DNA of 6,375 nucleotides, from contig JANWHV010000015.1 in NCBI GenBank assembly GCA_025450255.1, positions 1-6,375 on the forward strand, given 5' to 3'. Shown here piece after piece: positions 1 through 4,919 of this stretch. Every line of letters begins with the position of its first letter. Positions within the stretch are counted from its first letter, which is position 1. Below the pieces are notes generated by a model that ran no database searches, was not told where the DNA came from, and saw only the letters and a program-made list of their open reading frames with translations. The DNA is from Chloroflexota bacterium (GTDB lineage: Bacteria > Chloroflexota > UBA5177 > JANWHV01). Made by a program: the position numbers and the translations under genes.

Positions 1-598
1 CGTCGATGCGGGCAGCTTCGAGAAGTTCCGTGGGAAGGGTCAGCATGAACTGGCGCAGCATGAAGCTGCCGAACGTGGAGAAGAACCCCGTGACGATCAC
101 CCCTGCCAGGCTGTCGGAGAGCCCCGCGTGACTGATCGTTATGTAGAGAGGCACCAGTACCACGGCGAAGGGCACCATCAGCGTGGCAAGCAGCACTACG
201 AAGAGCAGATCCTTGCCGGGGAAGTGGTACTTGGCAAACACGTAGCCGGCCATGGTCGAGGTAAGCACCGACACGACGGTCACGCTGACGGACACGATCA
301 CCGTGTTGCGGAAGCTCGACCATAGATTCGCGTAACCAAGCACGTACTGGTAGGCGCCCAGCGTCCAGTGTTGCGGCAAGAGATCGTGCGACTCCATCAG
401 CTCATGGAAGACCTTGAAGGAGCCGAAGACCGCCCATACAAGGGGCAGCAGCGACAGCAACACACCCACGGCCAGCACCAGGTACAGCGCCGACTGCCCA
501 AGACGCAGGCGCAGCCAACGCCGGCGGACCGGAATAGGCATGGGGGACGGGTAGGCTCCGACCTCTACCAGGCGGTCAGGCGAGCGAGTCGCGGCCAT
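1..598 (-). CDS. Carbohydrate ABC transporter permease, MalG type (partial, C-terminus off the left edge)
   Basis: This is an inner-membrane permease subunit of a CUT1-family sugar importer. The window holds the first 199 codons of a protein that in this family is usually about 270-300 residues. A basic N-terminal stretch (PIPVRRRWLRLRLG, about residues 21-34) precedes predicted membrane segments near residues 36-60, 97-121, 130-153 and 163-181. The visible part ends in the EAA loop (ELLEAARID, 191-199), the element that docks the cytoplasmic ATPase. The start chosen is the ATG at 598, directly after the TAG of the upstream permease. This junction suggests translational coupling, because no strong Shine-Dalgarno is seen. 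A second in-frame ATG 19 codons on (at 541) would give a more typical short N-terminus. The paired permease and binding protein lie upstream in the same operon. Family and orientation are secure. The substrate cannot be read from the sequence. Confidence 0.93.
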   Translation of the reverse strand, partial: MAATRSPDRLVEVGAYPSPMPIPVRRRWLRLRLGQSALYLVLAVGVLLSLLPLVWAVFGSFKVFHELMESHDLLPQHWTLGAYQYVLGYANLWSSFRNTVIVSVSVTVVSVLTSTMAGYVFAKYHFPGKDLLFVVLLATLMVPFAVVLVPLYITISHAGLSDSLAGVIVTGFFSTFGSFMLRQFMLTLPTELLEAARID

Positions 599-1546
599 CT
601 AATAGGACCAGTTCATGCGCGTCAGGCGCAGTGTCATGAGCGTGAGCACCAGGGTAATCGCGAATTCCACCAGAGCGGCGGCGGAGGCCAGGCTGAACTG
701 GAAGTTCTGGAAGGCCAGGTTGTAGATATAGAGATTGATGGTCATCGTCCCGTTGGCCGGGCCGCCCCCGGTCAGGACCTGGGGGATGGTGAACTCTTGC
801 AGCGCCCCAATCACACCCAGGATCACCACCAGATTGAGGGTCGGTTGCACCAGAGGCAGCGTGATGTGCCGCAAGCGTGCCCACTCTCCCGCCCCATCGA
901 TGCGCGCCGCGTCGTTCACTTCGGTGGGAATGTTCAAGAGGCCCGCCGTCAAAATGACGATCGTGATCCCCAGTCCTTTCCAGGTGCCGAACAGCGCGGC
1001 CGTGGGTAGGGCCGCGTTCCCGTCACTCAGGAAACCGGAGGTCGGCAGGTGCAAGGTGCTCAACAGGGTATCAATCGGACCGACCACCGGGTCGAGCAGG
1101 TATTTGGCAATCAGGCTGGTGGAAACCACCGGCACCACCACCGGCACGAAGATCAGGCTCTGGAACAGGTTGCGCCCGCGCGCGACACCTGCCAGGCAGA
1201 GCGCGATAGCCAGCGCCAGCGGAATGCCGACGAGGACGGTAATCGCGCCCCATTCGACGCTGTTCTTGAGCGAGGTGCCGAAGAGCGGGTCGTCGAACAG
1301 GTTCCGAAAATTATCCAGACCGACGTATCGGCCGGGTCCGAGCAGGCGGTAGTGAATCAAGGATATGCGGAAGGCCTGGATGACCGACCAGAAGGAGACT
1401 ACCGAATACCACGCCAGCAGCGGGACAAGGGTCGCGAAGCCGAACCAGAATTGGGGCCTGTGCAGCACGTTACCGGCCAGGCGGACGACTCCGCCTGGCC
1501 GGGCTGCCACAAGCACTCTGCCGCTCTGTCCCATGCCGTTCCTCAC
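599..1546 (-). CDS. Carbohydrate ABC transporter permease, MalF type
   Basis: This is a complete 315-residue inner-membrane subunit of a CUT1 sugar importer, a normal length for the family. The EAA loop is canonical: EVNDAARIDGAGEW at about 209-222, followed by ITLPL. The TGGGPANGT stretch at 259-267 matches the periplasmic-side motif usual in MalF/UgpA-type permeases. Hydrophobic segments run near 35-58, 96-120, 128-150, 183-205, 235-255 and 285-306. Two starts are possible. The GTG at 1546 has AGGA 7 nt upstream. The ATG at 1534, four codons later, has GAGGA 5 nt upstream. The protein is essentially the same either way. The gene follows the binding-protein gene after 97 nt containing strong inverted repeats, and its stop codon touches the start of the next permease. 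It should form a heterodimer with that permease. The energising ATPase is not in the window and may be encoded elsewhere, as is common for CUT1 systems. Confidence 0.96.
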   Translation of the reverse strand: MRNGMGQSGRVLVAARPGGVVRLAGNVLHRPQFWFGFATLVPLLAWYSVVSFWSVIQAFRISLIHYRLLGPGRYVGLDNFRNLFDDPLFGTSLKNSVEWGAITVLVGIPLALAIALCLAGVARGRNLFQSLIFVPVVVPVVSTSLIAKYLLDPVVGPIDTLLSTLHLPTSGFLSDGNAALPTAALFGTWKGLGITIVILTAGLLNIPTEVNDAARIDGAGEWARLRHITLPLVQPTLNLVVILGVIGALQEFTIPQVLTGGGPANGTMTINLYIYNLAFQNFQFSLASAAALVEFAITLVLTLMTLRLTRMNWSY

Positions 1547-1564
1547 TGGTGATTCCTACCCAAC

Positions 1565-1588
1565 CCGTGCCGCCGCTCGGCGGCACGG
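1565..1588 (-). other. Perfect 10-bp hairpin between binding-protein and permease genes
   Basis: CCGTGCCGCC and GGCGGCACGG form a perfect 10-bp, almost all G:C stem around a 4-nt loop. It lies 18 nt upstream of the permease GTG. No T-run follows it in the transcribed direction, so it is not a standard intrinsic terminator. In many binding-protein/permease operons a stable intercistronic stem protects the upstream mRNA and lowers permease yield (the malE-malF case is the known example). That role is inferred here. Confidence 0.7.
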
Positions 1589-1620
1589 AGCCGCCACGGC
1601 ATGCCCGGTAGCTCCGTGCC
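1582..1620 (-). other. Alternative 10-bp hairpin competing with the 1565-1588 stem
   Basis: GGCACGGAGC at 1582-1591 is perfectly complementary to GCTCCGTGCC at 1611-1620, enclosing 19 nt. The inner arm overlaps one arm of the 1565-1588 hairpin at 1582-1588, so one RNA molecule can form only one of the two stems at a time. The pairing is directly visible. Any switching function is an inference. Confidence 0.6.
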
Positions 1621-1624
1621 TGAG

Positions 1625-1639
1625 CGGTAACCTTTACCG
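1625..1639 (-). other. Small hairpin just after the binding-protein stop codon
   Basis: CGGTAA and TTACCG form a perfect 6-bp stem with a 3-nt loop, 4 nt beyond the TAG of the binding-protein gene. No T-run follows. It may be part of the intercistronic stabilising structure, or it may be chance. Confidence 0.35.
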
Positions 1640-1643
1640 TCGG

Positions 1644-2813
1644 CTAGAGGTTGGAGAGATCGCTTTGATATTGCTTGTATTGCGCCACGGCCGCGGCCTG
1701 GACCGCCTGCATGGCCTGCGTGGAGGTTGCCTTGCCCAGGCGAACCGCCTGGGATTGGGCGACGATCGCATCGACGATTTTGTTGTAGTAGCCGACCTCG
1801 CCGATGTACTTGACGGTATCGAGCAATTGCAGAACTTCCGGCTTGCTATCCAGGACGTATGAGGCGTTTGTGTTGTTCGCCGGCTTGAAGCGGGTCTTGT
1901 CGTGGAAGAGGATGTCTTTCCAGGCAGGAATCGCCACGCCGCCGTAGATCTTGTCGTAGATATACTGGCCCGGCCGCGAGCACACCAGGCGCAGGAAAGC
2001 GTCGGCGACGTTCGGGCTATGGGCATTGGCGGACTCGACCAGGCCCCAGCCCTGTCCGGAGCCCACGCCGACCGCCGGGTGGCCGTTAATTGGCGGAGCA
2101 CCGGCGATCTCGAAGTCATAGCCCAGCGCGGGGCCGAAGAGGGATGCCGAGCCGTTGGTCAGGCTGATGGCGCACTCGCCTTTTAGCGCCACATCCTGCA
2201 CGGCGATGTTATCGCCCCATTCGCGCTCGATCCCCATCTTAACGGGGGTTTCCACGTGGATCTGCATTGCCTTGATGCCGGCCGGAGAATCGTATTTGAA
2301 CGTCTTGGTCGCCGGATCGAACGGGAAGGTGCCGATGGTGGCCATGAGCATGTTGATAGCGGCGTCGTCCCAGCCCTCGCCGCACAGGCCATACCGCGTG
2401 ACTTTACCGCCCTTGGTTACTTGCAGCGCCTTGGCCAGGGCAAAAAGCTGGTCATAGCTGTCGAAGGCGAACTTGCCACTGGTGGGGGGATACTTCCCGG
2501 CCAATCCCGCTGCCTTGACCAGGTCGACCCGCACGTTAACGAATGGGCCCAGGCCGCCGTCGGCTTCCAGCGGTACGCCGTAGATCTTGTTCCGCCACGT
2601 AAACTCGTCGACCGAATCGCCGACGAAGTCGCGCGAATTGACGATGTGATTGGCCGCGTACACACTCTTCCCGATGTCCTTCAACGCGCCCTGAGCGGCG
2701 AGGAGCACGAGGTTCTGTCCGGTATTGGCGCAAATGTCAGGCTGCGTGCCCGCGGCGGTAGCGGCGATGAATTTGGTAGCGACAATAGCCGAGTTCAGCG
2801 CGGCGCGGTACAA
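1644..2813 (-). CDS. Sugar ABC transporter substrate-binding protein, 5'-truncated (possible pseudogene)
   Basis: This resembles a family-1 extracellular solute-binding protein, which captures the sugar outside the membrane and delivers it to the permeases. Counting from a TTG at 2813 (389 residues), typical elements are AAGTQPDI at 20-27, WRNKIYGVPLEADG at 73-86, VDLVKAAGL at 97-104, the GWGLVES hinge region near 255-261, and NVADAFLRLVCSRPGQ with GGVAIPAW at 268-298, as in the C-lobe of this family. In intact proteins AAGTxPD lies about 80-100 residues from the start, after a lipoprotein signal peptide and the first beta-strand. Here those are absent. The open frame continues upstream to 3116, but that part runs through the promoter region and antisense to the neighbouring oxidoreductase, with no signal peptide and no family resemblance. 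No ATG or GTG with a ribosome site fits; the TTG at 2813 and a GTG at 2903 are weak. The family is clear. The true start, and whether a working exported protein is made, are not. Confidence 0.8.
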   Translation of the reverse strand: MYRAALNSAIVATKFIAATAAGTQPDICANTGQNLVLLAAQGALKDIGKSVYAANHIVNSRDFVGDSVDEFTWRNKIYGVPLEADGGLGPFVNVRVDLVKAAGLAGKYPPTSGKFAFDSYDQLFALAKALQVTKGGKVTRYGLCGEGWDDAAINMLMATIGTFPFDPATKTFKYDSPAGIKAMQIHVETPVKMGIEREWGDNIAVQDVALKGECAISLTNGSASLFGPALGYDFEIAGAPPINGHPAVGVGSGQGWGLVESANAHSPNVADAFLRLVCSRPGQYIYDKIYGGVAIPAWKDILFHDKTRFKPANNTNASYVLDSKPEVLQLLDTVKYIGEVGYYNKIVDAIVAQSQAVRLGKATSTQAMQAVQAAAVAQYKQYQSDLSNL

Positions 2814-2825
2814 GCTGTGCAGGCG

Positions 2826-2837
2826 TGTACATGTACA
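2826..2837. promoter_or_regulatory. 12-bp perfect palindrome, candidate operator
   Basis: TGTACATGTACA is a perfect palindrome just downstream of the predicted transporter transcription start, a typical place for a repressor site. Two more palindromes follow: GAGAATTCTC (2839-2848) and TCGCGA (2847-2852). Which protein binds is not known. A GntR-type dimer or another dimeric repressor would fit. Confidence 0.4.
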
Positions 2838-2851
2838 AGAGAATTCTCGCG

Positions 2852-2865
2852 AAGTGTTGACAGTA
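2852..2865 (+). promoter_or_regulatory. Shared motif copy 1 (AAGTGTTGACnGTA), candidate operator
   Basis: This 14-bp stretch matches 13 of 14 bases with 4094-4107 upstream of the GntR gene. It overlaps the -10/start region of the divergent transporter promoter and contains TGT-TG-ACA. An inverted TGTCAA lies at 2885-2890. A binding site for the neighbouring GntR regulator is the simplest reading, but it is not proven. Confidence 0.4.
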
Positions 2866-2890
2866 TTACGTACATCGCGGCATTTGTCAA
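2863..2890 (-). promoter_or_regulatory. Predicted promoter of the sugar transporter operon
   Basis: Read on the minus strand, a consensus -35 TTGACA (2890-2885) is followed after 16 bp by TAATAC (2868-2863), a moderate -10. Transcription would start near 2856 and reach the binding-protein frame almost at once, leaving too little room for a normal signal-peptide coding segment before the conserved region. Confidence 0.45.
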
Positions 2891-2914
2891 TCGGATCTGC
2901 CACTTTTGTATACT
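2884..2914 (+). promoter_or_regulatory. Predicted promoter of the oxidoreductase gene
   Basis: TATACT (2909-2914) is a good -10. The best -35 is TTGTCA (2884-2889) at a long 19-bp spacing. It overlaps the -35 of the divergent transporter promoter. The predicted leader to the ATG at 3034 is about 110 nt. Confidence 0.4.
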
Positions 2915-3020
2915 GTTGGTTGTATCCATGTTCGTCAACTATGTCGTCGACGCGCTGGGCGGGCCGCGCCGGGATTGACGGTCGCCCCGCGCCGGCGACG
3001 ATCGAGCAGCGAGCGGGCGA

Positions 3021-3026
3021 GAGGAG
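3021..3026 (+). promoter_or_regulatory. Ribosome binding site of the oxidoreductase gene
   Basis: GAGGAG sits 7 nt before the ATG at 3034. It decides the start against the much longer open frame upstream. Confidence 0.8.
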
Positions 3027-3033
3027 TACATCG

Positions 3034-4005
3034 ATGAGCGCGAGCCGGCCGACACATCCCTGGGTGGCCGAGGGACAGAACAGGGTGCGTTTCGCCATTG
3101 TTGGCGCCTTCCTCAAGGAGTGGCCGCAAACACTGGAATTCGTGCAGCGCGCGGAGAGCCTCGGCTTCGATGCCTACTGGGCCAATGACCACCCGACGCG
3201 ATCCATGGACTGCTGGTCGACGCTGGCCGCGCTCGCTATGGCCACCACGAAGATTCGGCTGCTCTCGCTGGCGAGCTGTATATACTACCGCGGCCCGGCG
3301 CTGCTCGCCCGTCTGAGCGCGGATGTGGATCGCCTGAGCGATGGCCGGCTCATTCTGGGCATCGGCATCGGCGACGACACGGCCGAGTTCGCGCAGCTCA
3401 ACATTCCCTTCCCGCCGGCACGCGAGCGCCAGGAACTCCTGGAAGAGACGCTTCAGATCGTGGACGGCCTCTGGAACGCCGCGCCATTCACCCACGCGGG
3501 GAAGCACTTCCATCTCGATGGCGCGACCATCTCACCCCGGCCGGTCCAGCAGCCGCACGTGCCCATTCTGATCGCCGGCGGCGGGGAGCGGGTCACGCTC
3601 CGCCAGGTTGCCGCCCACGCCGACGTCTCGAACTTCGGCGCCCATGAGTGGACGGGCGGCGCCTTCGATCTGGACGACGTGCGTCGCAAGTTCGAGGCCC
3701 TGCGCCGCCATTGCGAGGAGTTGGGGCGGCCGTATGAGTCCATTCTGCGCAGCCACTACACGCCGTTCCTGGTGCTGGCCGAGACAACCGCCGCCCTGGA
3801 GAGCAAGAGGGCAACGGCGCGTATTCCCGATAGCCAGCTTCATACGGCGCCAGTATTCGCCACGCCCACCGGCGCCGTCACCCACTACCAGGCGCTCGCC
3901 GATGCCGGCGTGCAATACTTCATGGCGGTGGTGAACGGCTCCGACCCTGAAACCGTGCGCCTGCTCGCCGAGGAGGTCATGCCGGCAATCCGCATGGCGC
4001 GTTAG
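3034..4005 (+). CDS. LLM-class (luciferase-like) flavin/F420-dependent oxidoreductase
   Basis: This is a 323-residue bacterial luciferase-like TIM-barrel enzyme. Family members use FMNH2 or coenzyme F420 to oxidise or reduce small organic substrates in the cytoplasm. Visible hallmarks are AESLGFDAYWANDHP at 40-54, the strand IRLLSLASCIYYRGPALLAR at 75-93, the DRLSDGRLILGIGIGDD cofactor-side segment at 99-115, and RPVQQPHVPILIAGGGER at 169-186 followed by ADVSNF. The ATG at 3034 is preferred because GAGGAG (3021-3026) sits 7 nt upstream. The open frame extends further upstream, but that part has no family similarity. The gene diverges from the transporter operon and is followed 158 nt later by a GntR regulator on the same strand, so a role in metabolising the imported compound is plausible. 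Whether the cofactor is FMN or F420, and the substrate, cannot be decided from sequence alone. Many annotations would call it TIGR03-type F420-dependent, which I have not verified. Confidence 0.94.
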   Translation: MSASRPTHPWVAEGQNRVRFAIVGAFLKEWPQTLEFVQRAESLGFDAYWANDHPTRSMDCWSTLAALAMATTKIRLLSLASCIYYRGPALLARLSADVDRLSDGRLILGIGIGDDTAEFAQLNIPFPPARERQELLEETLQIVDGLWNAAPFTHAGKHFHLDGATISPRPVQQPHVPILIAGGGERVTLRQVAAHADVSNFGAHEWTGGAFDLDDVRRKFEALRRHCEELGRPYESILRSHYTPFLVLAETTAALESKRATARIPDSQLHTAPVFATPTGAVTHYQALADAGVQYFMAVVNGSDPETVRLLAEEVMPAIRMAR

Positions 4006-4093
4006 CGTGGCTGGTTGAAGATCCGGCCGGGAAGCCGCGCCGCGCGATCGCCGCGAGCACGTTCCCCGGCATTGCCACGCACCGGCATGCCGC

Positions 4094-4107
4094 AAGTGTT
4101 GACTGTA
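4094..4107 (+). promoter_or_regulatory. Shared motif copy 2 (AAGTGTTGACnGTA), candidate autoregulatory operator
   Basis: This is the second copy of the motif found at 2852-2865. It runs into TGTAGACA (4104-4111), which overlaps the -35 box of the GntR promoter, so binding here would block the regulator's own transcription. The spacing to the regulator gene suits autorepression. This is an inference. Confidence 0.4.
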
Positions 4108-4134
4108 GACATGCCTGGCCTGCTGCTCTATACT
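4106..4134 (+). promoter_or_regulatory. Predicted promoter of the GntR regulator gene
   Basis: TAGACA (4106-4111) and TATACT (4129-4134) each match the sigma-70 consensus at five of six positions and are separated by the ideal 17 bp. Transcription should start near 4141, leaving a leader of about 23 nt. The rest of the 158-nt gap (4006-4105) shows GC-rich sequence and a CGGCATGCCG palindrome (4083-4092), but no T-run terminator for the upstream gene. Confidence 0.6.
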
Positions 4135-4163
4135 GCGGGAAAAGTAATGCCCCGATCGATGGG

Positions 4164-4865
4164 ATGGATGCAGTGAACGGTGAGCTTGTGCGCTCGGCGC
4201 CGATATGGGAGCAGGTGGTCACCGTGCTCCGTTGTGAGATCCTAGTCGGCGCGCTCGCGCACGGCTCGCACCTCAAGGAGCCAAGCCTGGCGCGGCGGTT
4301 CGGCGTGAGCCGGCTGCCCATTCGCGAGGCGATCGCGCAGCTCGACCGCGAACATCTGGTGCGGATTCTGCCGCGCCGCGGCGCATTCGTGATCGGTATT
4401 ACCGCGCGGGACATCAGTGATATTTACGAATGCCGGACGATGATTGAGCTAGCGGCGGTCCGCCGCGTCGCCGCCACAATCGACGCGGAGGGTGTAGCCG
4501 AGCTGGATCGGCTCGTCGATCAGATGGACGGCGCGGTCACGTCCGGCCAGCTTCGGCTGATGGCCGCCGCCGATATGTCGTTCCATCGCCGTGTGGTCGA
4601 CCTGTCACGAAACCGCGCGCTCATCGCTTCCTGGGAACCGCTGGCGCCGCTGATCGAGGCGATACTGGGCATCTCCGACACAACCTGCGCGGAGCTACCG
4701 ATCGCGGTAGAGTCCCATCGCGCCATCACCAGGGCGCTGGCCAGACATGATACCGCCGAGGCGGTAGCGATCATGACGCTGCACCTACCGAGCGGCGAGT
4801 ACCTTGTCCAGCGAGAAATTCAAGCCACCCAGGAGCGCCGGTTGCTCGACGCGCAACCCGCCTGA
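4164..4865 (+). CDS. GntR-family transcriptional regulator, FadR/FCD subfamily
   Basis: This 233-residue dimeric DNA-binding regulator has a normal length for the FCD subfamily. The N-terminal winged helix-turn-helix covers about residues 10-78, with LKEPSLARRFGVSRLPIREA (37-56) as helix-turn-helix and LPRRGAFV (69-76) as wing. The C-terminal FCD effector domain (about 85-220) keeps the usual metal-ligand set: D137 and H141 in DMSFH, H185 in VESHRAI, and H207 in MTLHL. FCD domains typically bind small carboxylates or sugar acids through this metal. The ATG at 4164 lies about 23 nt after the predicted transcription start and has no convincing Shine-Dalgarno, so translation may be near-leaderless. 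The gene stands between the oxidoreductase and the propeller gene and has its own promoter. It probably regulates itself and the divergent transporter/oxidoreductase promoters, an inference from position and from a shared upstream motif. Confidence 0.95.
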   Translation: MDAVNGELVRSAPIWEQVVTVLRCEILVGALAHGSHLKEPSLARRFGVSRLPIREAIAQLDREHLVRILPRRGAFVIGITARDISDIYECRTMIELAAVRRVAATIDAEGVAELDRLVDQMDGAVTSGQLRLMAAADMSFHRRVVDLSRNRALIASWEPLAPLIEAILGISDTTCAELPIAVESHRAITRALARHDTAEAVAIMTLHLPSGEYLVQREIQATQERRLLDAQPA

Positions 4866-4903
4866 CGCGGCTGGCGACCGCCTCCCTTGGCCGTCTATCC
4901 GCG

Positions 4904-4909
4904 AAGGAG
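4904..4909 (+). promoter_or_regulatory. Ribosome binding site of the propeller gene
   Basis: AAGGAG is a strong Shine-Dalgarno, 10 nt before the ATG at 4920, slightly longer than optimal. It supports this start over the ATG at 4924, which is in another frame. Confidence 0.65.
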
Positions 4910-4919
4910 CAGTGATACC

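Noticed and set aside
368..1009. Plus-strand open frame of 213 codons opposite the permeases
   Set aside because: It is rich in His, Gln and Arg with no recognisable domain. Both permease frames on the minus strand are unmistakable.
1565..1588. Hairpin as a Rho-independent terminator
   Set aside because: The stem is strong, but no T-run follows it in the transcribed direction, and the permease genes downstream need read-through.
2725..3033. Upstream extension of the oxidoreductase frame to an ATG at 2725
   Set aside because: It overlaps the antisense binding-protein gene and the promoters. GAGGAG just before the ATG at 3034 gives a much better start, and family similarity begins after that ATG.
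2814..3116. Upstream extension of the binding-protein frame to an ATG at 3116
   Set aside because: The extra roughly 100 residues cross the divergent promoters and lie antisense to the start of the oxidoreductase gene. They show no signal peptide and no family similarity.
4083..4092. CGGCATGCCG palindrome before the GntR promoter as a terminator or operator
   Set aside because: It is only 10 bp with no loop and no T-run, its GGCATGCC core recurs near 1598, and such palindromes are expected in GC-rich DNA.
4099..4134. TTGACT at 4099 as the -35 box for TATACT at 4129
   Set aside because: The spacing would be 24 bp. TAGACA at 4106 gives exactly 17 bp and an equally good match.
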